A DNA stretch of 64,000 bases from Dethiobacter alkaliphilus (GTDB lineage Bacteria > Bacillota > Dethiobacteria > DTU022 > UBA8154): positions 293,540-357,539 of the forward strand of contig JAENYV010000001.1 in the NCBI GenBank assembly GCA_016841605.1. The letters are read 5' to 3'. Position numbers and translations under genes: made by a program. Positions 53,969 through 62,005 of the stretch are shown piece after piece; positions within the stretch are counted from its first letter, which is position 1, and the number at the start of each line of letters is the position of its first letter. Under the pieces are notes generated by a model. The model was not told the origin of the DNA. It searched no databases and was given only the letters and a program-made list of their open reading frames with translations.

Positions 53969-54051
53969 GCAAGTTATGGATATGAGGATGGGTTGTGAGG
54001 ATGGGAGGTGAGTTTTTCGAGGCTTTATCTGAAAGGGGGTTCTCTTTTACA

Positions 54052-55191
54052 ATGAAAAATTCCAAAGGGTCGGAAGTTATTCCGGAAAATTGTTTGCGTC
54101 AAATCCGTCAACAGGCGGGATTGTCGCAGGGAGAGCTGGCAGAGAGGGCCGGTGTGGCCCGTCAGACAGTGGGGGGTATTGAATCCGGACAATATGGTCC
54201 CTCCCTGGCGGTGGCCTTTCGTCTGGCTGGTGCCCTGGGCAAGAGAGTGGAGGAAATTTTTTGGGTGCCGGACAATGTCCCTGATGAGGTCCCGGCTGCC
54301 TGGTCCGGCATGGGACACTATCCGGAAGCCGGAGAAAAAATTCATCTGGTCCGCTTAACACAGGAGAGCGAATATACGGCTTTTCCTACAAATCGTGACA
54401 GTTTGCAGGCCGAAGCCAATGCTGTAGTTGGATGGAGCAACAGCGGCAAGGAGCGTCTGCTGGCCCGGGTACTTGAACCCAAAGGTCTGGGGTCAGATAC
54501 AATAATTCTTGCCGGTTGCAGTCCTGCTTTGGCCTTGCTCAAACAAAGGCTTGATAACCGTTACCGTGATTTCAGGCTCTATTGGGTCAACACCAACAGC
54601 ATGTCTTCCCTGAAAGCCCTGGAAAAAGGCCTTATCCACGGTGCCGGCGTCCATATCTATGACGAAGAGACGGGGGAGTATAACCTTCCGGTCGTTAAAA
54701 AAGTTTTGCAGGAAACCCCCTATGTAGTGGTAAATCTTTGTTACGGTGAGCAGGGCTTCGTTGTGGGCAGGGGCAACCCCAGGGGTATTGCCGACTTTGG
54801 TGACCTGTCACGGCCGGGCATTCGCATAGTCAACAGAGAACCGGGTGCGGAGACCAGGCGTCTTCTTGACACCGGGCTCAAGCAAGATAGTCTGCTCCCG
54901 AGCCAGGTGCCGGGTTACGGTTTCCAGGTTCAAACCCATCAGGAAGTAGTCCAGGCGGTGGCTCTCGGTGGGGCCGACTGCGGTATATCTCTGCGTCCCC
55001 TGGCCCGCCTGTATCATTTGGACTTTATTCCGCTGGCCAGAGAACGCTATGACCTCGTTTTTTTAAAGAAAGACTTAAAGCGCCCCGGTGTCCAGGCTGT
55101 TCTGGAGTGTCTGCAAAAAAGCAACTTTTTACTGAGTTTGGAAGCTTCAGGCTATGATCCCGACAATACAGGCCAGGTTTTGGTGAAATAA
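54052..55191 (+). CDS. XRE-family regulator with PBP-like sensor domain (molybdate/molybdopterin type)
   Basis: A 379-residue protein. Residues about 15-70 are a helix-turn-helix of XRE type (LRQIRQQAGLSQGELAERAG, RQTVGGIESGQYGPSLA). Residues about 110-370 are the periplasmic-binding-like domain found in Mo regulators and at the end of archaeal MoeA (PBP_like): IILAGCSPALALLKQRLDNR, GLIHGAGVHIYDEETGEYNL, LCYGEQGFVVGRGNPRGI, RPGIRIVNREPGAETRRLLD, VQAVALGGADCGISLRPLA. It has no signal peptide, so it senses a cytosolic ligand. It stands directly before modABC and probably controls it. The start is uncertain: ATG 54052 gives the usual short lead to the helix-turn-helix, but ATG 54001 and 53995 are in frame. 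Confidence 0.85.
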   Translation: MKNSKGSEVIPENCLRQIRQQAGLSQGELAERAGVARQTVGGIESGQYGPSLAVAFRLAGALGKRVEEIFWVPDNVPDEVPAAWSGMGHYPEAGEKIHLVRLTQESEYTAFPTNRDSLQAEANAVVGWSNSGKERLLARVLEPKGLGSDTIILAGCSPALALLKQRLDNRYRDFRLYWVNTNSMSSLKALEKGLIHGAGVHIYDEETGEYNLPVVKKVLQETPYVVVNLCYGEQGFVVGRGNPRGIADFGDLSRPGIRIVNREPGAETRRLLDTGLKQDSLLPSQVPGYGFQVQTHQEVVQAVALGGADCGISLRPLARLYHLDFIPLARERYDLVFLKKDLKRPGVQAVLECLQKSNFLLSLEASGYDPDNTGQVLVK

Positions 55192-55205
55192 AAATCAGCG
55201 CCCGT

Positions 55206-55242
55206 AAACCATCCCCAAGACACTATTTTTCACTGTAGTGTT
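55206..55242. promoter_or_regulatory. Inverted-repeat motif in the modA leader
   Basis: ACACTA (55220-55225) and TAGTGT (55236-55241) form an inverted repeat spaced by ten bases, 36 bases before modA. The string TTTTCACTGTAGTGTTA has a close copy, TTTTCGCTGTAGTGTTA, at 4534-4551 before the kinase gene, and AACCATCCCCA just upstream is similar to AACCGTCCCCA there. Candidate operator for the XRE-PBP regulator, or a dispersed repeat. Confidence 0.45.
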
Positions 55243-55277
55243 AGCAGGAATAATTCATTTAAAGGATGTGTCAAATT

Positions 55278-56126
55278 ATGACCAAAAAGACAAGTAAAAT
55301 CAGTGTCCTATTGACAGCGCTTCTTGTATTACTACTTTTCGCAGGCTGTGCGGGTGGCAATCAGCCCGCGGGCCAGGAACCGTCAGGGGAACAGGGTAAT
55401 GGTGAGCCTGCTGCTTCTCCGGTTGAAATGACTATTTCAGCAGCAGCCAGCCTGACGGATGTCATGGAAGAAATCAAAGGGCTCTATGAAGAAAAAAGCG
55501 GTAATACTCTGATGATGAATTATGCTTCTTCAGGAGCATTACAGCAACAAATAGAAGAAGGGGCGCCGGCGGATGTCTTTATCTCAGCAGCTCAGCGACA
55601 AATGGACATGTTACAGGAAAAGGAGCTAATTGATGAAGAGAGCAGGGTTGACTTGCTGGAAAATGGTGTTGTTTTAATTGTTCCCGCTGATGGCGAAAAT
55701 GAAGCTATTTCCGACTTTGACTCTTTGCTGACGGATTCTGTAAATCGTTTGGCCATTGGAGAGCCGGAAAGCGTGCCCGCGGGCCGTTATGCGAAGGAAG
55801 TTCTGGTCAGCTTGGAGCTATGGGATGCTTTGGAGGCAAAGGAAAAACTTATTTTGGGTAAAGACGTGCGCCAGGTCCTTACTTATGTGGAGACAGGAAA
55901 CGTAGATGCCGGGATAGTTTATATGACGGATGCCCTCTCATCCGATCAGGTCAAAGTTGTTACCTCTGCTCCTGTTGGTTCTCATACACCTGTCACCTAC
56001 CCTGCTGCCATCATAAAAGGTTGCGCCGAGCGGGAGGCTGCCGAAGACTTTATGTCCTTTTTACAGAGTGAGGAAGCCGCTGTTGTCTTCGATAAACATG
56101 GTTTTACCTTCATTGCCGGAAAGTAG
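55278..56126 (+). CDS. modA: Molybdate-binding lipoprotein of an ABC importer
   Basis: A 282-residue protein. The lipoprotein signal LLVLLLFAGCAGG places Cys at about 24. The mature part has the ModA pattern: ISAAASLTDVMEEIKGLYEE, NYASSGALQQQIEEGAPADV, FISAAQRQMDMLQEKELIDE, IGEPESVPAGRYAKEVL, and VDAGIVYMTDAL. It binds oxyanion (molybdate, perhaps tungstate) outside the membrane and hands it to ModB. ATG 55278 lies 11 bases after AAAGGA. The ATG at 55266 overlaps that site. Confidence 0.93.
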   Translation: MTKKTSKISVLLTALLVLLLFAGCAGGNQPAGQEPSGEQGNGEPAASPVEMTISAAASLTDVMEEIKGLYEEKSGNTLMMNYASSGALQQQIEEGAPADVFISAAQRQMDMLQEKELIDEESRVDLLENGVVLIVPADGENEAISDFDSLLTDSVNRLAIGEPESVPAGRYAKEVLVSLELWDALEAKEKLILGKDVRQVLTYVETGNVDAGIVYMTDALSSDQVKVVTSAPVGSHTPVTYPAAIIKGCAEREAAEDFMSFLQSEEAAVVFDKHGFTFIAGK

Positions 56127-56134
56127 GCTGACTA

Positions 56135-56815
56135 ATGAACATGTTGCCCCTTTGGATTTCTCTTAAAACAGCCGTATCAGCCACCTTTTTGGCTTTTATT
56201 CTGGGTGTAGCGGCCGCCAAACTAATGTCCGTCTACCAGGGCAGGTTTAAAAGCGTGTTGGATGGTGTTCTTATCCTGCCCCTGGTACTTCCCCCAACGG
56301 TAGTAGGATTTCTTTTGCTGGTATTATTCGGCAGACGCGGTCCCCTGGGACAGCTGTTAGCTTCTCTGGGGACAACGGTTATTTTCAGTTGGAGTGCCAC
56401 TGTCATCGCCGCTACGGTGGTGGCTTTTCCGTTAATGTACCGGACAACCCTGGGTGCTTTTGAACAGGTCGACCGCGACTTGCTGGACGCGGCCCGGACC
56501 ATGGGGGTTCCGGAAGGAAGCATTTTTACCAGGATAATTATACCTCTTGCCTGGCCCGGTATCGCAGCCGGAACGATTCTGGCCTTTGCCCGGGCTTTGG
56601 GAGAGTTTGGAGCTACACTAATGTTGGCCGGCAACATTCCCGGTAAGACACAGACCATTCCTTTAACTATTTTTTTTCTGGTAGAGTCGGGAGAGCGGAC
56701 AAATGCAGCCATTTGGGTCCTGATAATCATCATTATTTCCCTGGCAACTGTAACAGGCCTGCGCTATTGGACAAATCGGCAAGTCCTGTCGAACCGGCCG
56801 GGTAAAGGGAGGTAA
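56135..56815 (+). CDS. modB: Molybdate ABC transporter permease
   Basis: A 226-residue protein with five to six spans and the permease EAA loop: LLDAARTMGVPEGSIFTRII, then PLAWPGIAAGTILAFARALG, EFGATLMLAGNIPGKTQTIP. The FGRRGPLG segment (about 65-72) is common in ModB. It forms the channel for molybdate taken from ModA. It starts eight bases after modA and ends three bases before modC. Confidence 0.94.
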   Translation: MNMLPLWISLKTAVSATFLAFILGVAAAKLMSVYQGRFKSVLDGVLILPLVLPPTVVGFLLLVLFGRRGPLGQLLASLGTTVIFSWSATVIAATVVAFPLMYRTTLGAFEQVDRDLLDAARTMGVPEGSIFTRIIIPLAWPGIAAGTILAFARALGEFGATLMLAGNIPGKTQTIPLTIFFLVESGERTNAAIWVLIIIIISLATVTGLRYWTNRQVLSNRPGKGR

Positions 56816-56818
56816 ACC

Positions 56819-57892
56819 ATGACTTTGGCAGTAGACATTGAAAGAAATTTACCCGGCTTCCGCTTGCGGGTCTCCTTCGCCTGCCGGAGGGAGACTTTGG
56901 GCTTGCTGGGCAGTTCCGGATCGGGCAAAAGTATGACTTTGCGTTGTATCGCCGGCCTGGACAGGCCGACAAGAGGGCGCATTACTTTGGGACAACAGGT
57001 TTGGTTTGATTCTGAAGAAGGTATAAATTTGCCCCCTCAGCAGCGCAAAGTCGGCTTTCTTTTTCAGAACTATGCCCTTTTCCCCCATCTGACAATAGCC
57101 GGAAATATTGCCATAGGCTTGCGGGGAATGGAGAAAAAAAGGAAACAAATAATAATAAAAGAGATGATAGCAAAAGTAAAACTGGACGGTCTGGAAGAAA
57201 GGTATCCCCACCAGCTTTCCGGCGGACAGCAACAGCGGGCCGCCCTGGCCCGGGCTTTGGCCCTTCAACCACAAGTGCTCTTGCTGGATGAACCTTTTTC
57301 CGCTTTGGACAATCACCTGCGGAGTGAAATGGAGCAGGAATTGGCCGTATTATTGAGTACATTCGGCGGTTCATCGGTCTATGTCACGCATAACCTGGAA
57401 GAGGCTTACCGACTTTGCCCGGATTTGTTGATACTGGATGACGGTAAAGTAATTGCCGAAGGACCCAGGGAAGATATTTTCAACAGACCTCCGAATCCTG
57501 CGGCCGCTAGAATAACGGGTTGTCACAACTTGTCCAGAGTCAAAGTTCTGCCGGATAACACGGTGGAAGCCCTGGACTGGGGTTGTTTTTTGCAGGTAAT
57601 GGCCGAGAATATGCTGGAAAAGGCCTGTCATGTCGGCATTTCCAGCCATCATATCCGTCCGGCCGGGAAAGATGATTTGATCAATACAGTGCCTTGTCGG
57701 GTTATAAATATTATGGAATCGCCCCATCAGGTAACTGTTGATGTCAAATTAGTAAACCATGAGAGAAATAATAAAACTTGTCTCAAGCTATCTCTCTCAA
57801 AGGAAAAATGGCTGCAAATTTCTTCCCCGGGTTCCGTTCCTGAAGTGTTGAAATTATATTTCCCTCCGGAGAGAGTTTTTTTAACTTTTTAA
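56819..57892 (+). CDS. modC: Molybdate ABC transporter ATPase
   Basis: A 357-residue protein. Walker A LLGSSGSGKSMTL (about 28-40), Q-loop VGFLFQNYALFPHL (about 78-91), signature LSGGQQQRAALARAL (about 132-146), Walker B VLLLDEPFSALD (about 153-164), and switch His in VYVTHNLEEA. The last 120 residues are a regulatory extension of TOBE type (VHISSHHIRPAG-like segment CHVGISSHHIRPAG at about 276). It drives molybdate import. Last gene of the modABC set. Confidence 0.93.
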   Translation: MTLAVDIERNLPGFRLRVSFACRRETLGLLGSSGSGKSMTLRCIAGLDRPTRGRITLGQQVWFDSEEGINLPPQQRKVGFLFQNYALFPHLTIAGNIAIGLRGMEKKRKQIIIKEMIAKVKLDGLEERYPHQLSGGQQQRAALARALALQPQVLLLDEPFSALDNHLRSEMEQELAVLLSTFGGSSVYVTHNLEEAYRLCPDLLILDDGKVIAEGPREDIFNRPPNPAAARITGCHNLSRVKVLPDNTVEALDWGCFLQVMAENMLEKACHVGISSHHIRPAGKDDLINTVPCRVINIMESPHQVTVDVKLVNHERNNKTCLKLSLSKEKWLQISSPGSVPEVLKLYFPPERVFLTF

Positions 57893-57984
57893 TTTTTACT
57901 TTTTGAATTATGGAAGAAGGATTTTATTCATATTTGAAGAATTATTAAAAACTGTAGTTGGGGTTGGACTATTTTTTTTGTCTT

Positions 57985-58008
57985 CGTTATGTTGTCAAGG
58001 ACATAACG
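57985..58008. promoter_or_regulatory. ModE-type operator palindrome
   Basis: CGTTATGT (57985-57992) and ACATAACG (58001-58008) are exact inverted repeats 8 bases apart, 24 bases in all, inside a longer 13-bp arm pair (57980-57992 and 58001-58013). CGTTAT...ATAACG with this spacing is the layout of the classical ModE box. It lies about 80 bases before the molybdopterin-binding-protein gene, and a modE gene is present at 61143. It could also act as a stem in RNA. Confidence 0.65.
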
Positions 58009-58090
58009 AAGACATTAGTGGTGCAGATAGAATAGTTCAAGTGACCCGGACATACTTTTAATGAGGAAAATGAAAAAGAGGGGTTGTTAT

Positions 58091-59116
58091 ATGAAAGCCA
58101 TACCTGTGGAAAAAGCGGTGGGGCAAGTTCTAGGGCAGGATTTGACACAAATTATTCCCGGTAAGTTTAAAGGTACAGCTTTTCATAAAGGCCGTATTAT
58201 TCAGCAGGAAGATATTCCCCAGTTGTTGCAAATGGGCAAAAATAATGTCTATGTATATGAGTTGGATGCAGAAGGGCTTCACGAAAACGATGCGTCCATG
58301 ACTCTTGCCCGCGAAATAACGGGTGAGGGTGTGGTCTGCGGAACAGCAAAAGAAGGCAGGGTCAATATTCTTGCTGAAAGGGACGGATTGTTAAAAATAA
58401 ATGTTAACGGCTTATTCGGTGTCAACGGCTTACCGGAAATAGCTGTTGCTACCATCCACAATAACAGCGTTGTTGCCGAAAAAGATCTTGTGGCCGCAGC
58501 CAAAATCATCCCCCTTGTTGTTAAAAAAGCAACGATAGACGATATTAAAGCTCAGGTGGAAAAAAACGGGCCGATTATTTCGGTTAAAGCGTTTACGCGT
58601 CCGGCAACAGCCGTAATTGTCACGGGAAGCGAAGTGTATCTCGGCAGGATACGCGACGGATTTACGCCGGTAATTGAGGCTAAAATGCAACGATTCGGCT
58701 GTGAAATTATCAGCCGGGATTATCTGCCGGATGATGTGCAAATGATCGCAGATGCCATATTGAAAGCCAGGGACGCGGGGGCCCAACTCATCTTGGTGAC
58801 CGGCGGGATGGCTGTTGATCCTGACGATGTGACTCCATCTTCCATTTTGCATGCAGGCGGTCGGCTTGTTACCTATGGCGCACCGTTAATGCCCGGGGCT
58901 ATGTTTATGCTGGCCTACCTGGACGACTTGCCGATTATGGGATTACCCGGGTGCGTCATGTATCATAAAAGCACCGTCTTCGACCTGGTTCTGCCCAGAC
59001 TGCTGGCCGGTGAACAGGTGCAGGCTGAGGATATTATCGCACTGAGCCATGGTGGACTATGCTATACGTGTCCCGAATGTACTTACCCGAAATGCCACTT
59101 TGGAAAAAGTATCTAA
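58091..59116 (+). CDS. Molybdopterin-binding protein (MoeA/MogA-like) with cysteine-rich C-terminus
   Basis: A 341-residue protein. Residues about 1-100 are a SAF/MoeA-N-like lead (IPVEKAVGQVLGQDLTQIIP, ILAERDGLLKINVNGL follows). Residues about 175-310 are a MoCF-biosynthesis domain: TAVIVTGSEVYLGRIRDGF, GCEIISRDYLPDDVQMIADA, LILVTGGMAVDPDDVTPSSI, GAPLMPGAMFMLAYL, IMGLPGCVMYH. The tail CYTCPECTYPKCHFGKSI has a CxxCxxCxxxxC arrangement that may hold a metal or Fe-S cluster. It probably binds molybdopterin or an adenylated form during metal insertion. ATG 58091 follows GAGGGG. The in-frame ATG at 58061 lacks a site. A ModE-type box lies upstream. Confidence 0.85.
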   Translation: MKAIPVEKAVGQVLGQDLTQIIPGKFKGTAFHKGRIIQQEDIPQLLQMGKNNVYVYELDAEGLHENDASMTLAREITGEGVVCGTAKEGRVNILAERDGLLKINVNGLFGVNGLPEIAVATIHNNSVVAEKDLVAAAKIIPLVVKKATIDDIKAQVEKNGPIISVKAFTRPATAVIVTGSEVYLGRIRDGFTPVIEAKMQRFGCEIISRDYLPDDVQMIADAILKARDAGAQLILVTGGMAVDPDDVTPSSILHAGGRLVTYGAPLMPGAMFMLAYLDDLPIMGLPGCVMYHKSTVFDLVLPRLLAGEQVQAEDIIALSHGGLCYTCPECTYPKCHFGKSI

Positions 59117-59154
59117 ACTCTTAAATGTAGCCGGGAGTAATCGGAGGGATGCGC

Positions 59155-59799
59155 TTGAAGACAAAGGACATGTCAGCAGTGATTCTGGCCGGGGGCGGCA
59201 GCACCCGTATGGGCGAGAATAAAATGCTCTTACCCCTGGGAGAAATGAATATCGCGGAAACGTTAGTAAATGTCTTAACCGGATTGTTTGCCGAATGTAT
59301 TTTAGTAACCGACCGGCCCGGAGATTACCGCGGTCTTCCTGTGCGGTTTGCCCGGGATTTATTCGAAGGTGTTCCAAAAAGTTCTCTTAGAGGTATCCAC
59401 GGCGGACTGAGCGCTTCACGCCATCCTTATAGTTTCGTTATAGCAGGCGATATGCCGTTTATATCTCCGGCACTTATTCGCCATCTTTGCTCATCAGCCG
59501 ATGGGTATGACCTGGTTCTACCCTGGGAACATCCCCACTTTCACCCTCTTGCTGCGGTATACAGCCGGAGCATTTTGCCGCTGCTTGCTGAAATGTTGGG
59601 CAGTGGTAATTACAAGCTTGGTTTCCTGCGTGAGCGTGTCCGCTCACTCTATGTTGATGTGGATGATTTACGGGTCTACGATCAACAGCTGTGGTCGCTT
59701 TTTAACATTAATACGCCGGATGATTATACCAAGGCTTTGGCACATTATGAAAGCTCCTTAAAGAGGGAAAGAAAAACCGTACGGTATGAGGAGGAATAA
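59155..59799 (+). CDS. mobA: Molybdenum cofactor guanylyltransferase-like nucleotidyltransferase
   Basis: A 214-residue protein. It begins VILAGGGSTRMGENKMLLPL (about 7-26), the MobA/IspD nucleotide-binding signature, and has VIAGDMPFISPALIRHL (about 100-116), with the Asp that binds magnesium. It should attach GMP to molybdopterin (or CMP, in MocA-type enzymes). The start is taken as TTG 59155, seven bases from GGAGG. The ATG at 59149 touches that site. It follows the molybdopterin-binding protein by 38 bases and precedes moeA by three bases. Confidence 0.88.
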   Translation: MKTKDMSAVILAGGGSTRMGENKMLLPLGEMNIAETLVNVLTGLFAECILVTDRPGDYRGLPVRFARDLFEGVPKSSLRGIHGGLSASRHPYSFVIAGDMPFISPALIRHLCSSADGYDLVLPWEHPHFHPLAAVYSRSILPLLAEMLGSGNYKLGFLRERVRSLYVDVDDLRVYDQQLWSLFNINTPDDYTKALAHYESSLKRERKTVRYEEE

Positions 59800-59801
59800 A
59801 A

Positions 59802-61037
59802 TTGCTTTCATTAGAAAATGCCAGGGAGATCCTGTTTAAATATTTAAATGAATTTTTGATATCTCATAAAAAGGCGGAAACAGTACCCTTATGGGAGGCG
59901 GGAGGAAGGGTAATGGCTGTAGATATTGCAGCCGATGAGGATATACCCGCGTTTAACCGTTCTCATGTGGACGGCTATGCCCTGTTATCCGGCGATACCT
60001 GTAACGGCGCGGCAGATCATCCTATTACCCTGAAAATCATTGATACAATAGCAGCAGGTTCATACTCCACCAAAAAACTACTTCCGGGAACAGCTATGAA
60101 AATTTTTACCGGAGCACCTCCGCCCCGGGAAGCCGATTGTATCATCAAAAAGGAAGAAACCGTAGAAATAAACCGGGATTCAGGTCCTGCCGTTATCATT
60201 AAAAGGTTTGTTTCCGCAGGTGAAAACATATCACTGAAAGGGGAAGATATACGCGACGGTGATTTTCTTTTTTCCAGAGGGACTATCCTTTCTTTCCCCC
60301 AAATAGAAACCCTGGCAATTTTGGGAATTGACCCTGTTTCAGTCTTTGCAAAACCGCGGATCGGAATATTTTCAACAGGCAATGAACTGGTCGATCTTCA
60401 TGACCACTTGCAGTACGGTCAATTAAGGGCGTCTAATCTTTATACTCTTGCTGAAATTATTCGTCAAGCCGGGGGTAATCCTGTTAATTTAGGTGTAGTC
60501 CGGGATCGGATTGAGGATGTCTTGCAAGTATATGAAAAAGCAAAGCAGTTAAATTTGCCGATTGTCATTTCAACCGGTGGGACTGCTTCAGGTGATCTTG
60601 ATTTTATTAAAGATGCCATGGAACAAACATTATCTACCAGATTATTTAACAAAGTTGCTATTCGCCCCGGTGCTCCTTTTGTCGCTTCCGTCAAGGAAAA
60701 TCAGCTCTTAATCGGTTTGTCCGGTAATCCGGGAGGAGCAATTGTTGCTTTGTTATTTCTGTTATTTCCAATGATTTCTCAGCTTGAGGGGACAAAAAGA
60801 GAATTGTCGCCCGGTCAGGGAAGATTAACAGCCCCAATCACCCGCAAAGGTGGCTTACGGGGTTTTTTCTGGGGGTGTTATGATGAACTGGGCGGTCATA
60901 AGTATGTCACGCCCTTTGAAAATCAGTTTTGTGGCGCCATTAGAACCCATATTGCCGGCAACTGTTTAATAGAAATACCGGCAGGTAAAGTTAATCTTAC
61001 AGTAGATGATAATGTTGTCATTTGGAAATTACCCTGA
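59802..61037 (+). CDS. moeA: Molybdopterin molybdenumtransferase
   Basis: A 411-residue protein of usual MoeA length. Domain III start DIPAFNRSHVDGYALLSGDT (about 46-65) carries the conserved D-G-Y. MKIFTGAPPPREADCIIKKE (about 100-119) and FVSAGENISLKGEDI follow. The MoCF domain is IGIFSTGNELVD, YGQLRASNLYTL, VISTGGTASGDLDFIKDAM, and VRPGAPFVAS-like AIRPGAPFVAS with LIGLSGNPGGAIV. A MoeA-C domain ends it. It inserts molybdenum or tungsten into adenylylated molybdopterin. TTG 59802 is supported by GAGGAGG nine bases upstream. Confidence 0.94.
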   Translation: MLSLENAREILFKYLNEFLISHKKAETVPLWEAGGRVMAVDIAADEDIPAFNRSHVDGYALLSGDTCNGAADHPITLKIIDTIAAGSYSTKKLLPGTAMKIFTGAPPPREADCIIKKEETVEINRDSGPAVIIKRFVSAGENISLKGEDIRDGDFLFSRGTILSFPQIETLAILGIDPVSVFAKPRIGIFSTGNELVDLHDHLQYGQLRASNLYTLAEIIRQAGGNPVNLGVVRDRIEDVLQVYEKAKQLNLPIVISTGGTASGDLDFIKDAMEQTLSTRLFNKVAIRPGAPFVASVKENQLLIGLSGNPGGAIVALLFLLFPMISQLEGTKRELSPGQGRLTAPITRKGGLRGFFWGCYDELGGHKYVTPFENQFCGAIRTHIAGNCLIEIPAGKVNLTVDDNVVIWKLP

Positions 61038-61053
61038 ACTGAACCCCTAAACA

Positions 61054-61082
61054 TTGACACATTATAGAAACTTCGCTATACT
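61054..61082 (+). promoter_or_regulatory. Promoter of modE
   Basis: TTGACA (61054-61059) and TATACT (61077-61082) with a 17-base spacer, 60 bases before the modE start. TAAGATAGTTTACGATAGTTAAG just downstream is an imperfect repeat that may be an operator. Confidence 0.75.
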
Positions 61083-61142
61083 ATTAATTAAGATAGTTTA
61101 CGATAGTTAAGTTTCTAATGATAAGTGAACAGAGTGATCTAA

Positions 61143-61517
61143 ATGGCAACAGATGATAAAAAAAGTGCAACCTTACTTAGTAAGATCCAGCCAAAGATAA
61201 AATTATGGCTTGAGGTGGATGGAGAAGTAGTTTTTGGCAGTGGACGCGTAGCTCTCTTTGAAGCCATTGAAGAAACAGGCTCCATCAAACAAGCATCGGA
61301 AAAAATAAATATGTCCTATAGAGCGGCCTGGGGAAAGGTTAAGGCTACGGAAGAAAGGCTCGGCTTAAAACTGGTTCAGAGGCAGGCCGGAGGACGAAAT
61401 AGCGGCGCCGAATTGACTCCCAAGGGAAAGGAACTGTTGCAGATTTATCGAAAGTATAAGCAAAATGTAGCTGCTGTAATAGACGATTCCTTTCCTGATT
61501 TTTTTGAAGAATTCTAA
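61143..61517 (+). CDS. modE: Short ModE-type regulator (DNA-binding domain only)
   Basis: A 124-residue protein. It consists of the ModE N-terminal winged helix: PKIKLWLEVDGEVVFGSGRV, ALFEAIEETGSIKQASEKIN, MSYRAAWGKVKATEERLGLK, and LVQRQAGGRNSGAELTPKGK. The two Mop/TOBE molybdate-binding domains of E. coli ModE are absent, so metal sensing must be lost or supplied by another protein. Such short forms are common in clostridia and delta-proteobacteria. The nearby CGTTAT/ATAACG palindrome at 57985 is a likely target. ATG 61143. Confidence 0.9.
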   Translation: MATDDKKSATLLSKIQPKIKLWLEVDGEVVFGSGRVALFEAIEETGSIKQASEKINMSYRAAWGKVKATEERLGLKLVQRQAGGRNSGAELTPKGKELLQIYRKYKQNVAAVIDDSFPDFFEEF

Positions 61518-61597
61518 GCATTATTAAATTATCCTCTTTATTCCTTCACTTTTTAACTACACGGTAATTTTCATCGTTTTCTATTGTTAATAATGTC

Positions 61598-61626
61598 TTG
61601 ACATAAGTTCTTTTTTATATTATATT
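61598..61626 (+). promoter_or_regulatory. Promoter of a putative small RNA
   Basis: TTGACA (61598-61603), a 17-base spacer and TATATT (61621-61626). No coding frame follows before the terminator at 61790-61832. Confidence 0.7.
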
Positions 61627-61632
61627 CATTGT

Positions 61633-61832
61633 GTCAAACATGGCATAAATGACATCATAGACATACTTTTTAAAAAAGTATGGAGTGCATTAAAGGTAAA
61701 GCAGGAAAATGAATAATGGTTGCATAGTGGTAACTTAACTCTTTCAGTCTTTATTTAAGGATGTCACGGGTTAGGTTACCTCTTAATAGTCGCTTTTTCC
61801 ATGGGGGAACATGGGAAGAGCGATTTTTTTTA
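61633..61832 (+). ncRNA. Putative 200-nt structured non-coding RNA between modE and tupA
   Basis: It is bounded by its own promoter and by an intrinsic terminator. Inside, GGTAACTTAAC (about 61730-61740) pairs fully with GTTAGGTTACC (about 61770-61780) through 11 pairs including one G-U. ATACTTTTTAAAAAAGTAT (about 61662-61680) forms another stem. No open frame with a ribosome binding site is seen. Because a second promoter for tupA lies after the terminator, this is more likely a free small RNA than a leader. Read-through into tupA would make it a leader riboswitch. Confidence 0.5.
61790..61832 (+). terminator. Intrinsic terminator before tupA
   Basis: TCGCTTTTTCCATG (61790-61803) pairs with CATGGGAAGAGCGA (61810-61823), followed by eight T. 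One of the strongest terminators in the window. Confidence 0.85.
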
Positions 61833-61857
61833 AGTGCCGGCAGGGTGCTTTTTACTG

Positions 61858-61887
61858 TTGACAAGTTTGCTGTTGTTTGCGTATAAT
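61858..61887 (+). promoter_or_regulatory. Promoter of tupA
   Basis: TTGACA (61858-61863) and a perfect TATAAT (61882-61887) with an 18-base spacer. The 110-base leader has a small stem, CGCTGTG/CACAGCG (61940-61963). Confidence 0.75.
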
Positions 61888-62005
61888 TTTTGTAGCTTGA
61901 AGCAGGAAAATTTTTTGCTAAAGCCTATTTTTTTGCTACCGCTGTGTTTCTGTATGCACAGCGTTGAGATAAAAGAAATTTTATAAAGAGAAAGGGGTTA
62001 ACAAA

